From the NCBI RefSeq assembly GCF_002775205.1, contig NC_036454.1:7135882-7199881 (forward strand): DNA of 64,000 nucleotides. The letters are read 5' to 3'. The notes under the pieces were generated by a model, which was given only the letters and a program-made list of their open reading frames with translations, was not told the origin of the DNA and did not search any database. Positions 13,501 to 24,991 of this stretch are shown piece after piece (within the stretch, counting starts at the first letter, position 1; each line of letters starts with the position of its first letter). The position numbers were made by a program, and so were the translations under genes. Origin of the DNA: Xiphophorus maculatus. Taxonomy: Eukaryota > Chordata > Actinopteri > Cyprinodontiformes > Poeciliidae.

Positions 13501-16500
13501 CACACCTTTTGTATTCTCCAGGGACTTGTTAGAGGCCTATTATGGTAATAGAAAGTCTTCCGGATGTTTGAGCAGGCCCGTATCTCGCTAAAAAAATGAA
13601 CTGAGGTTCCTATGGGTGTTTAAAAATAGTCGCCCTAGGTTCACACAAACAGCACTGCAGTGTTTTTCTCATTCTGATAAGGTCTTACATAAAGAGTGGG
13701 TGTGCTGCAATTACTGATCCAAAGCAGCCCTGAGCAGATGTAGGTCTGACTGAAGCAAAGAGGATCTATGGCTCTGGAAAAAAAGAAGCTCTGGATTATG
13801 TTCATGGATACTTCACTTTCACAAAAACCCTGGCATTAGGTTGTTATGCTCACAGTGCACAACATATAATTGGCTTTTTTTCTCTTTACTGTTATTTTTA
13901 GCAGCACCAAAGCATTAAAGGTAAAACATATTGATGCTCTGCTCAATTGATAATTCAAAAAGGTAAATATGTCTTATGTGCAAGAATGTTTTTCATTTGT
14001 GCATCTCCGTGCATCATCATAAAATGTATTGAATTCAGTAATTCAAATTAAAAAATAAATTGTATATGTATTTCTTACACAGAGTAATTGATTTCAGTTA
14101 TTTATGTTTGTTATTTCTAATGATTATGGATTACAGCTAGTGAACACCAAAGGTATAATTCCCAGAGAATTAGAATATTGGCTGAAAACAACAATAAAAG
14201 GACATTTAATACAGAAAAAGTGATTTTTATAATCGACACTGTCATGGGGCGACTGGTGTTATCTTGACAGTTTCCCAGCAGTCAGAAGCTGAAAGAGTCC
14301 AAAAGGAAGATAGACCACAGCTTGGAAAAATCTATTTTATTATTGAGAAGCACCTTTATGTAAAGATCCTTTATGTTTGCATGAATCACCTCAGTTTTAG
14401 CTGCTTTTTCTGTGTATGGTATGGAAAATGATGATACGTCTCATGCTTCTCAGTAATATATATGCCACATATGTGGTGTGTACTGCACTATTCTCTGTGG
14501 GAGTTCAGCTTTAGATGCTTGGCTCTCGGAACTCAATCTCAACTTGGGTTTATCATCCCTCATTGAATCACACCACAGGGGACCAGGCGGCTTAGCATCT
14601 CCGAAGGCCAAAAAGCTCTTCAAAAGATCAAAGCAAATACCACACATGTTCAGCCATATTCACACCTTCCGGGAGGTGCTGCGGTCTCAGAAGATGCAAC
14701 AGCAGCAGTCATCAAAAACAACAACAACAAAAAAAAACATGCGGAAATTTTAACTATACCATAAAATGAAACAAATGATGGTGAGAATGAGATTACTCTT
14801 TCAGTAAAAGTAAAAAAAATAGCATGTTAAGAGATATTAAAATACATTTTTATTCTTGCTTTCATTTGAAAAATAGCCAAAATTCCCCCCGCTGATTGAT
14901 TCCTTCAACAAGGAACAGATTTGATAAATTCTGTATTAGCTTTGGTGGCTTGACACAAATGTTTAGCTACACTCATGCAAGATTTACACCACAACACATA
15001 TATTTTCTGTCTTTGCTCTCTGCCTTACACAGAGTGAATGACTCTGTATAGGACAACTAGTGGAAAAAGTCTTATATGTCCTACATACTATTAGCTGTGT
15101 TTCCATTGACCATAAAATTGTGCAATTACGGTAGACATTTCTAAAATAAATTAGCAATATTGTAAAAACTCTTGTTTTGGTGCTAAGATGAGGTGGTTTA
15201 TTTGCCAAAACCTCAACTGAAACATTTTTTTTTTTTTGCATCACACAAGTCACATGATCAACTACCGGCGGCAGATGTTGCCAGCGGTGGAAACCACAAA
15301 GAAGAAGACAACTGGAAGTAATTTGAGGATCATGGCACAGCATGATTTTTAATGGCTTTTACCGAGAACAAACTTATTCACATGTAATTTAAATTGTTTT
15401 TCTTATTTTATGGAAACATTATTGCAAAATTGTATTTTTACAACATCCGTGGATTATTGACAACATTTTGTAATGGAAACGCAACTAATTCAAAGGCATA
15501 CACAACAATGCAAAGCATATATCAAATGATATAAAGGTTTAAGTTGAAATCATAAAAAAAAAGGTTTTTAAACTTATTGAAAGCTGTGTGCTTTATGTAT
15601 TATGCACCATCCTGTCCAGCTCAATAAGATAAGATTTAGCCTGAGATGCTGAAAGCTGTGGACATTGTGAGGCTCTCATGGTTGACACACCTCTTTAATG
15701 TCACTTTGAGGATTGGCACAACCAGGTTGGAGTGAAGGTGGTCCCAGAGAGTGTGCTCCATTCCTCAGCCTCTCATTTCTTACTCTCAGAGGCTTCGATT
15801 GGTTGTTGAACTTCTCACTCAAGAGGAGCGATGTGGCTTTCATCTTGGCCATGAAGCAGTGATAAAAGATCTTTACCCTCAATGAATTACTGAAGGAATC
15901 CTTGGAGCAGAGGTGGGTAAAGTACCTAAAAATTGTACTTAAGTAAGAGTAGCACTACTTCAAATTATTTTCACTCAAGATGTAAAAACTAGCCGTTCAA
16001 GAAATTACTCCAGTAAGATTTGAAAAACGTATTTGGTATAAAGACTTCACAAGCACTGAATAATTGATCACAACATTAGTCAATTAGTATTTTAAAGATC
16101 AAAATGAAATTAATTAATATAAATAACACAATTGCAACATAACAAAATAAGGCAAAATAAATATTTTTCCCAAATTTGCTTCTTTCAATATAAAATTTAA
16201 GGAATTTTAACAAAAACTGTAAGTGTGTGTCTGTGTCTGGTGATATTTTGGTTAAAAGAAGCTTGTTCTTCATTTGGCACTGTTCCAGGATAAAGGGAAG
16301 ACAACATTACTCACTACACTGAAGCTCGCTTATCATGTTGTGATCCAAAAGAACCTTCGGATATGTTTGCTATTTAGGTTTGACAAGAACTGTTAAACGT
16401 TAAAAAATGTTCTTTGAACCAACTTTAAAAATACTCTAATTTGTTACAGCTACTTTTATTAGTTTTGTCCAAGCTATAATTTCAATTTCAGAATTATTCT

Positions 16501-19500
16501 GAAATAATAATTCAGAGTAATATATTGAGCAAAGCTAATAAACAAATGTAACACATTGTTTTTCAATGTAGGACATGAACAGTCTTTCAAATCATCAAAC
16601 TGAGAGTGAAGAGAAGAAAACCTCCCAAACCTTAGGTGTATTGTGTTGTATATAGAAGAGAACAAACAGATAAGCAAATGTTAAATATGTCATTTAAAAG
16701 CCAAAATAAAAAGCTGGTTGTCTGCTTCAATCATAAATTCTATGTTAAGGAGTGTTAATCTTTTTATCGTTATTTTTCTATGAACCTCAGTGCATATTTT
16801 TGAATTAACGGGGTAAATATTATACATTTTTTAAGTATTTTAAATAAGCTCATAGCAGTTTTTGGCAGATTTCATTAAAATCTTAAATCATTAAAATATG
16901 ATTGTTGATCAATGTTCAAATAAAAGATAATTGTTACATTTTTGTGTTTTATCAGGCCTAGGGACAAACAATACAGTATTTGAATTTATGACCTTCAGAA
17001 ACTTAGAGTGATAGGCAGTCTAATGGCAGAATGTTTGCATTAGATAACAAAATTCTTATGTCAGTCACTGAACACTTGAGTCTTAACTAGGGTTTAAAGA
17101 AAACTGTAAGAATTAATTGTCTTTAAAATGGAACAATTCAAGTTATCTGTGCAAATGAAGCTATTCACTAGTATAAATGTTCCGGCAGAAGCAGTTTTTT
17201 AATTAAGATTGAGACACTGTTAGGGATTGCATATGATTCCAGTTCAATTAGGGCTCATAATTAATTATGAGCGGGGTAATATGAGGATATTTACAATTTA
17301 TTTGGCAGGATGTGGAAAGAATTTGTATTTCTTTTTTATTGGCAAATTACTTTTGCAGAGACTTCTCACATGGTCTGCTTCACCTCAGAGAATATTTACT
17401 TTCTTTCAGCAGGAATGTGTGTGATGTAGTTTTAAGTAGACGCGAGAGATTTAGGTAATTTATTTGTTTTGCTCATGTTTCTGGAGTTGATAGGAGGTTT
17501 ATTGTATTTCTGGCCTATGCAGAAGGGGAATTTCTATTCTGTAACGATTGCTACACTAGGAAGCACCCCCCTAAGCAATTTGAACTTGTTCCTTAAGACC
17601 TTAAACATATTTGTTTTTCTTTTTTTATATACATGCAATTTACTGAGTAACACTCACTATTAAGAATATGCTGCTTGCTTGAAAAGAAGGATGAACTTTT
17701 TTGATAGTAAGAGTCTGGTAGCCTCCTACTCAACTACAAGAAAACCCATCATTCTAAAGTAAACAGAAGGACCTCAGGTGGATACTACAGTGTTGTTATT
17801 CTGTAAACAATAAGATCCACCCAGAAAATTGAAAAAAAAAAAAAAACACTGCTGGAGGCATTCAATGATTTCAACTGTACCTGCAGGAAGACATCTTGTA
17901 GCAAAAAGCAATGGGAAAAACAGCTGCTCCGACTGTCACTTCGATTTGTTTTATAAATTGCATGCCCAGATGTAATCCATTGTAATACATGATTGCCAGG
18001 GATGCTTGTCCCAATGGCATAATGTCTGCTCCATGGACATGTACTTGATTACGAAAAACCATTTCCTGGAGTTCTGCTGCAACATCATGTATTGAATGAG
18101 ACACTGTTTCCTGCCATCATTGATATGCCATGTTTCATCTTTCAGCTGAAATATTTGTCATACTGTCATGTTGTTTTTTTTTTTTTTTTGGCTTGAGGCT
18201 TATCCATTTGTTGCAGTTCTGACACCGGATAAATTCACCAGTGTTGCAGTTTTCATTTACATTTCTGGCTTTGCAGTGAATTGATAAAGTTTCTTTAGAG
18301 TTACCTTTCACTTACTTAATAGTGTTTTCTTAGCAAACTCAGAGGCAGAGATAATTTCAAGTGGAATTTTAATTCAGTTTACCTAGACGACCGCTCTTAT
18401 CAGCTGCATACCTTCAACAGGCTATACATTATTTAGCAACCATTTGATGTTTGGCTTTCTTATTTTCTCAAAACTCACTCAACCATGTTTTCATCAGGAA
18501 AAATGTTTTTGCACCAATGTTACCTTATAAAAGCCTTGAATCTAGATGTATGTCAAACTATACGGATGTTACAACAGTGACTATATAGAATACCTTTTTC
18601 ATTGCATAACACAATACCCTCAATATGTATCGACACTCATGTCAAAGATATTTCAAAATTCTTCCACAAATGATCTTCAGTCCACATGTTATAATCTTGC
18701 CACTGATCATTTTAGAAGAGTACTTTCATTTGGTAAGTGAAAAATTAAAAGTTTTAAGTTTTTTTTTTTTGTGTGTGTTTTTTTTATAAAACCACTGGCA
18801 TTGCATTTTCTTTGGTGTACCTTCCCTTAATGGTTCCTCTCCATCCCCTTTGGCCGATACGGCAGTCTTCTTCTGTGACATTTTACAAGGACGGAGCTTG
18901 CAGAGACGAATCTTTGATCAGTCCTGTTTACATAGTCTCTCCACATCCTCCAGAGTCAGGGGTCTTCTAAAATCATCTCTTGTTTTTCGCTCCTCTCACA
19001 GGTTTTCTGTCTGTGACCTGAGATGGTCATGGAAAACATTTGCTGCTAAACCACTGCTGTTTCTATTTAAGTGGTTCTAGGTATGTGGCTCGTTAACATA
19101 CCTACAACCACTGCTTGTTTTCTGGTAGAGGCAGCCACATCTTTATTTCACATCTCTTTGCTTTTTTAGAGTTTGCAATGCCATCCTCTTTAACAAGATT
19201 GCAAGGAAGAGAAACCAGGTTCATACACAATGGGTTGTCAGCTATAATCTACAGTTGGTATGGCAGACCTTTCCATATATCAACATGTTTTTTAATACCA
19301 AAATCACCTGTAGGATTTGTTGTAGAAAAGTTCAATCTAACACAATGCTGCAAGAGAATAAAAGATGCTCTGATATCACTTCCCTATTTATTTAGTGCTG
19401 CAGCATACACAAATTCATCGTCACATGAACAAAGTTGCCATGAAATCTTTGGACATGTGGGGAAATTTGTCACATGACCAGTTCAGTACTAATAAAATAT

Positions 19501-22500
19501 AGTCAAATTTGTGTTTGGTATATGCACAAAACCACAAAGATATGGAACAGTTTGCAAATACGCACAACTTGTTCGATCAGTAGTTGATTTGTAAAACATT
19601 TTGAGTCTATATTTACAAATGCATTGCTTGTAGACTAGGAAATATATCTACTGGGAGGCTGCACTTTTCCTTTCATTTATAGAAGCAAAACCTATTCCTT
19701 CTAAGCTATTTTTGGTTCTTGCACTTCGGATTTTGGCAACCAAGAACATACGCGAGAGGTTTGATTCATCCCTGTAAAATCCACAACCCAAGGCAGAGAG
19801 CTCTGCCCCCAAAATGTTGCTCTGATTTCAGTTTGTTCAGGGGTATTCGTTTTATTTTTGCTCTTTTCAGTTAACTAATAGAATCTGTTCTCTTAAGCTG
19901 CCAATCCCCTCAAATGACTATGACTCAGGCATTGATGCAGCATAACAAATGGGTCTGTGGAGGCTTTTCCCCTTTCATATCCTGATTTGTACCAAAACCT
20001 CAGCTTGGATGTGTGCTTGTCTTCTCTGCAGAAATCCGCGAGGCCTTCAAGGTTTTTGATCGTGATGGAAATGGGTTTATCTCGAAGCAAGAGCTGGGAA
20101 TGGCCATGCGTTCTCTGGGCTACATGCCAAATGAGGTGGAGCTGGAAGTCATCATCCAGAGACTTGACATGGATGGTAAGATTCTTGCTTCCCTTTTTTC
20201 TGTTTCAAACAAAAACCTCCAATTTGAATTTTTTTAGCAACTTAAATTGCTTTTCTCAAGGTCCATTCAAACTGTCCCTGCTGGATCCATTGAGCCCAGC
20301 TAAAATTTTCTTTGTAATCAACATTTATGACCATAGCAGAGACTTTGCTCAAAATAAGTGCTCCAAATGCCTTGGAACCAGCATTTGGACAGCTTTCTTT
20401 TAATTTCCCTCTCAAAATATTATTAGAACTTAGCAATACATAAAAGTCAGTTGTCTAGACTTACAAGATACAAATAAATCTTCACTCTTATTTTAGTTTA
20501 ATTATTTTGGCGTCTTAGTCATCAAACGTCTCCCTTTTTATTGTAGTTTGAAGCATACATTTAGTGTTAGAATCTTCAATCATTTAATTTATTTGTGTTT
20601 TCATATATTCATTGAATAGATTAAAACCAGCATTTTAGTATTTTGTCCATTGATTAGCATTTCCTATTCCTGTTGTTTGGTCTTACAATCCATAATTAGA
20701 GAATTTATTTTAGTATTCATTTAAAAAAAAAAAAATCTTAGTCCCAAGAAATACACAATCATACCTACAATCTGGTTGCTTCTTTTCTTTTGTATTAAGG
20801 ATAACTTAATGGACAGGAAAATACCTGATCTTTTTGATTGATTTTTCTATAGATTTTGATAGTTATTGGTTCAGAAACACAAATACATTTCAAGAAAACT
20901 TATTCAAAATCCTCTTTTCCCCCACAAATTGCCTAACTGTAGAGTAATTCACTGCTTCCTGGGGTTTTTTTTCTTTCCAGGCGACGGCCAGGTGGACTTT
21001 GAGGAGTTTGTTACTCTTTTGGGTCCAAAGCTGACAGCGGCCGGGATGCCAGACAAGTTCAACGGCACTGACTTTGACTCCGTTTTTTGGAAGGTGCTTA
21101 TTATTCAGACATTATTTTCTCCTCAAGAGACAGAGGGGTTGACAGAAGAGTCTCAGGTGTTGCACATTTCCCAGCAAAGAGCCATTTAATGTCAGACAAA
21201 AAGTGGCTCTAATTGTTATGTTCTCTGGGGCATTAATAGGATGACTTCATTGTCATAACAGTGTTATTGCTTTGATCATCATAGCAAAGTAATTATTAAA
21301 TTATTTAAAGACATCATATTAGGTAATCACCTTCTCAGGTTGACAGTGGAATGAAAATTAGCATGGTGATAACTGCTCCTGTTGTACTTGTGTGATAAGA
21401 GCAGCAAAGAGTTTGAAACAGAGCGAATAATGGAGGTCTCTGAACATTTGGTACATCCACTGCATGATAATAAAACTTTGCTTGGAGAGAAGAGAAGGAA
21501 GAACAGAAAGGGCCATATAGCCTAACAGAACATTACGTAAGCCATGTGGTAGTTTCCATCATATGCTGCTAGATTGTTCACATAGCCTCCAGTCACACCG
21601 CTGAGCTTGGCTCAGGCTGAGCTGAAAATAAGTAAAATACAAACCCTGTCCAAACAGCTGCAGATGCCTGATTGGAGAAATGTTGACTTTAGTTTTAATA
21701 ACAGATCATTATTTGTTAAGTTAAAAAAATAACATATTTGTGTATTATTCAGTGGGAATTATTTTATTTCGGAATAATAATTTCTGTTCGTCACATTTGA
21801 GGTGAACGTAGGACTGGCAGTATCGTAACATTTGTTTATTAAAGCTACAGTTTTAGCTGAGCTTTCTGTTCTCACAGACACATGCAAATCCTGCCAACCA
21901 CGATGAGTATTTTAGTACTTACATACAGGTACATATCAGTCTGGCTTGAGAAGAACCATGTTTGTCAGATTACAAGTTCTTTTGAGAAATAACCTTTCAG
22001 CAGGTATTTCTTATTAAGCCCACATTTCTGTCATTGAAATGATGTATTCTAATCTTACAAGAACTCAAATACCATATTTCCATCAGCTGTAAGCAAGAAA
22101 GAAAGGCATGAAAACATCAGTTTGTGTGTAATTAATCCATATAATGTGTTTCATTTACTGACTGATTCCATTACATTGAGAGGCACTTGTATGTTGGAAA
22201 CAGTTTTCTTTCAATTAAAAAAATAATGTTGCTTCAATTTTCTAACAGCGTGACACCAAATTAACTTGAAGGCAGGGGAGCTCTTCCTAGATATTGTAAG
22301 CTGCAAATAGATACGTTTCAAACTCACGATTCCTCTGCAAGAGCTTATCATCATTGATGAAACAGGATTTGTTTTCACTTTCTTTCAGTGGTTGTTGAAA
22401 GCTTTTATTCACAGATGCATGTACAAAGCACTAAACTGCAGCAAATTTCACAGTTTAACTGTGGTGTCAATATGTTTTTATTTAATTGTATTACAACCTA

Positions 22501-24991
22501 TTTTAGAATTTTGAAAAAGAGAGTTTCAATAATAAACCATTCATGTGGCGGTCAGCTAAGGCTAAGCATAAAAAATATTTTTATGATAACCGAGGATGAA
22601 AAGGTGTTTATTTTAATATCTAGTACACTGCTTGTTTTTTAACAGTTCGGATTTGAATATTTTATCTTCAGATAAAAATACTTGTTTTCTTGAGACATGA
22701 ATATATTTGGCTACGTGTGGCAAACTCATTAGGATCATTATCTCTCATTTCAGCTGGGGCTTTCTGTCTGGAGTTTACATTTTTCCCCATGCATGTAGCC
22801 TATGTGGATTTCAGGTTAATTGGGGACTGAAGAGTGCACTCACTAATGAGTTTGTGTGTCAATGGTTGTTTGTCTCTGTGTCTCTATTTGGTCCTTACCT
22901 ATTGCTATCTACGTATGTTACCACTGCATCTGTGCTTTATCTTGGTTTAAATAAGATGCAATCGAAGCACAATTTGCGAAACATCAGCTCTTCATGTCAG
23001 TAAATGAAATGTGTCACCTACAATGTTCCCCCATTTAGTATCTATTGGGATGAAGAATGTAAAATGATCATTGTGCTGCAGAATAGGCAAAACAGGTAAT
23101 CGTTATCTTGGTGTTCGTTTGTAATGCTCACCTGACCATCTGGGCTTGAAGGATCAACGTATAAAGATACAACACACTTAAAGGTGTCATGTAATAAAAA
23201 GTTATCATCAGTATTAAACATAAAATAGGTTGCACTCCTATTGCAACCTTTTCACACATTTCATTTGTCATGGTGAGTGAATCTCACTATAGAGCAGAGA
23301 GAGAAGAACTTCCCCTCTCTGTCTGTGGTGCTTATGAGCAGTACATCTTTTCTACTTATGTTCATCCGTTTTTTGTAATTGGCAGAAAACGTTTAATTGA
23401 AATAAACAGAAAATGACATTGGAAATGAAAAAAATTAAGCTTACTCACAAAATAATGTGTTAAAAACTAATATCACCTCTGTGTGTTTGTTATTTTGTAT
23501 TAAAGACAAAGCTGCATAATTAAGACCGTCTGTGTTTGTTTGCCTAATGCATACATTTGTTAGTGTGGGCCTTTTGTTTGCTGTGTGTGATAGTAATTTT
23601 GTATGTGTGTGTATCTGCAGTGTGACATGCAGAAGTTGACAGTTGAGGAGCTGAAGAGGCTTTTGTATGACACCTTCTGTGATCACCTTTCCATGAAAGA
23701 CATTGAGAACATCATTATGACTGAAGAGAACCACATAGAGAACCCAGAGGACTGCCAGGTCGACATAGACAGTAAGTAGCAAGCCTCTTAGCAAATCCTC
23801 TCTTTAATGCTTTTACTTCTCTAAAACAAATGCATAATCTTTTTGTTCATAAATATTGCTGGATGTATAAGTTTTACAAATGTTTTTCAATGTGAAGTTG
23901 CTGTTTTAAAATGCAGCAAAAACAGTGACTTGGCTGAGAAGACATGGAAATATTTTACAAAAGGAGCCTGATTTGAATACAGACATGGACAAATTGCTCT
24001 TTTTTACTTTTTAGATCTATAACATTTCATTATCAAATGATTGATGATAATAACTTCGATGGTATTGGATTTCTAATAGGAATTAATAGATGGTATTATA
24101 AAAGAGAGCTAAAATTCTAACTTTAATCTGAGATTTCAGCTCTGTGTGTTAGAGTGTAATTGTGCTGCTCACTTTGTTGATTCTTCCATTTTCACAAATT
24201 ACTCCAAATTCTTCATCTTCAGGATGTCCTAAAGAGCTTCAGTCAGTCAATGTTCAATATGTTTTGTAATATCAGTTTGAGAATTTTTGTCACAGTTTCA
24301 TTTGAGTCCTCTTTCATAACTGCCAAGTAAATGACATCTCCAAATAAATAAGCAAGTAAAACAAGATGAATGACATCCTGTCATCACAAATTAAGTATAA
24401 TAAATGAGGATATAAAACATCAGAGAAGCTGTTTTTTTACTTCTTTGGGAAGTTATTGCAGAAATTCCTACTTAGTCTATCTTTGTACAACTCTTTACTG
24501 AAAAAAATTACTTTTTTGGTCGATAAAGCATGGAGAAAGGAGTGATGTTACACTTACAGATCCTTACAGATGACTGTGCTTCTCTTCAAGAGTCTCTCAA
24601 CTCAGCAAATGTCTCCTATTCCATTTGTTTGTTATCCCAAATCTCTGATTTGCATTTCAATCTAGGTGAAATTATGCAGCATACAGGTGTAAAAACAAAT
24701 CATTGTGGCAGTGTTGATCCCCTAACATTGTGTTTTCAATGAGATTGTTCTTACGGAAATAACAATCAGATAGCTTTCAGGCATTAAATGACGCTGGACT
24801 CACTGGGCTTCCAAAATCTTTATTTGTCTTCCTTCTATCTTTCTTTCTGTCTTTTTATAGGCTCCAGCCCAACACAGCAAGTCAAGCAAACCTGTGTGCG
24901 CAAGAGCCTCATATGCGCCTTTGCCATTGCTTTCATTATCAGCGTCATGCTCATTGCAGCCAATCAAGTGCTGCGAAGTGGCATGAAGTAA
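1461..24991 (+). CDS. cabp7: cabp7 (calneuron-2, calcium-binding protein 7), complete five-exon gene span
   Basis: Joining exons 1461-1569, 20032-20175, 20981-21093, 23621-23771 and 24861-24991 gives 215 residues, the length I recall for mammalian CABP7. All junctions are GT-AG and stay in phase. Two canonical EF-hand loops are present: residues 46-57 ([12 protein letters not shown]) and 82-93 ([12 protein letters not shown]). The C-terminal half has no intact EF loop, as is usual for calneurons. A hydrophobic tail at about 188-208 (start [10 protein letters not shown]) followed by only a few residues marks a tail-anchored membrane protein. Known of the family: calneurons sit on Golgi and plasma membrane and inhibit phosphatidylinositol 4-kinase beta at resting calcium. 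CABP7 is chosen over CALN1 because of the N-terminus MPMHPVT, the FKVFDRDG first loop and the end NQVLRSGMK. Whether this is the a or b teleost copy cannot be told. Confidence 0.96.
5150..5181. repeat. Short (CA)n tracts
   Basis: Two short cacaca runs separated by ggactct, within cabp7 intron 1. A simple sequence repeat with no other content. Confidence 0.7.
5272..5478. repeat. Long perfect inverted repeat with small loop
   Basis: The arms 5337-5388 and 5404-5455 are 52-bp perfect reverse complements separated by 15 bases. An outer pair, 5272-5296 with 5454-5478, continues the pairing for another 25 bp. The left side carries a 40-base insert (5297-5336) that is itself a small imperfect hairpin around tttccca/tggga. 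No transposase, target-site duplication or known family is apparent. It could be a MITE-like element, or a local inverted duplication made by template switching. Confidence 0.9.
6940..7560 (+). mobile_element. Tc1/mariner-like transposon relic, decayed
   Basis: Segments recall the transposase gene of teleost Tc1-like elements on the plus strand. One is the piece around 6990-7020 (gagctccagagttccatat), matching the usual N-terminal helix-turn-helix region. The other, around 7400-7480 (ctgacagagcttgag), matches the region near the transposase C-terminus. The middle is missing or unrecognisable and no long frame survives. Family assignment is from memory of the consensus, not an alignment. Confidence 0.55.
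9240..9445 (+). mobile_element. 3' terminal part of a Tc1-like transposon relic
   Basis: The stretch ending near 9445 (ggtggttgtaacatgagaaa, then ggttacaaggcactgta) resembles the 3' terminal inverted repeat of a common teleost Tc1-like family. The sequence before it is degenerate and no transposase frame is left. Outer boundaries are uncertain. Confidence 0.5.
10213..10440. repeat. Old interspersed repeat, MITE- or SINE-like
   Basis: Begins ctttaaagctacacaatgta, a start shared with the repeat at 33613. It includes the block ctgattggttgtttttgacc that I recognise from interspersed repeats in many teleost genomes. It has no coding capacity. The class is not resolved here. Confidence 0.45.
15908..16080. 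repeat. Interspersed repeat starting CAGAGGTGGGTA
   Basis: Starts cagaggtgggtaaagtacc and continues with acttaagtaagagtagc-type sequence, a pattern common in teleost genomes as a non-autonomous DNA transposon (probably hAT-like). A second copy of the same terminus begins at 55205. The 3' end is not clear. Confidence 0.5.
20032..20175 (+). CDS. cabp7: cabp7 coding exon 2 (EF-hand 1)
   Basis: Encodes residues 37-84 plus one base of codon 85. It begins after a ctctgcag acceptor and ends GATG before gtaaga. It holds all of EF-hand 1 (entering helix EIREAFKVF, loop residues 46-57 with D, D, N, F, S and E at the calcium-coordinating positions 1, 3, 5, 7, 9 and 12) and the conserved linker [14 protein letters not shown]. 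The exon stops inside the second calcium loop after DMD. Confidence 0.96.
20176..20980 (+). other. cabp7: cabp7 intron 2
   Basis: An 805-base AT-rich intron with gtaaga donor and ttctttccag acceptor. No gene or clear repeat is visible, only a short poly-A run near 20725. It splits the codon for Gly85 inside EF-hand loop 2. Confidence 0.9.
20981..21093 (+). CDS. cabp7: cabp7 coding exon 3 (EF-hand 2)
   Basis: Completes codon 85 and encodes residues 86-122. It finishes EF loop 2 (DGQVDFEE) and its exiting helix FVTLLGPKL, then the linker ending DSVFWK. It ends AAG before gtgctt. Both coordinating acidic positions of loop 2, D90 and E93, are intact. Confidence 0.95.
21094..23620 (+). other. cabp7: cabp7 intron 3
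   Basis: A 2.5-kb AT-rich intron from gtgctt to gtatctgcag. Open frames such as 22388-22642 and 22707-23003 have no recognisable domain. I see no confident repeat or RNA gene in it. Confidence 0.85.
23621..23771 (+). CDS. cabp7: cabp7 coding exon 4
   Basis: Encodes residues 123-172 plus one base of codon 173. It begins [19 protein letters not shown] and ends with an acidic stretch before a gtaagt donor. This is the degenerate C-terminal EF-hand region: the helices are kept ([10 protein letters not shown]) but the calcium loops are gone, as expected for calneurons. The tail between this block and the membrane anchor is the most variable part of the family. Confidence 0.95.
23772..24860 (+). 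other. cabp7: cabp7 intron 4
   Basis: A 1.1-kb AT-rich intron from gtaagt to ctttttatag. Nothing beyond intron filler is visible. Confidence 0.88.
24861..24991 (+). CDS. cabp7: cabp7 coding exon 5 (membrane anchor) and stop
   Basis: Completes codon 173 and encodes residues 174-215, then TAA at 24989-24991. A basic, cysteine-containing lead-in (QTCVRK) is followed by a single hydrophobic segment of about 21 residues and the short tail QVLRSGMK. This is a C-terminal tail anchor, so the EF-hand domain faces the cytosol. Confidence 0.97.

Larger units (their letters stand above)
1570..20031 (+). other. cabp7: cabp7 intron 1 (about 18.5 kb)
   Basis: A very long first intron running from a gtgaga donor to a ctctgcag acceptor. 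It contains two Tc1-like relics, other old interspersed repeats, a long inverted repeat at 5272-5478 and AT-rich filler. Open frames inside it (for example 18773-19080, 19115-19477) carry no recognisable domain. Long first introns in neuronal genes often hold enhancers; conservation data would be needed to find any here. Confidence 0.85.

Noticed and set aside
18773-19477. Overlapping plus-strand frames in cabp7 intron 1
   Set aside because: No domain, no splice context and no homology recalled; taken as chance.
23441-23794. Minus-strand 117-residue frame
   Set aside because: Antisense to cabp7 exon 4, which has the conserved protein and proper splice sites.
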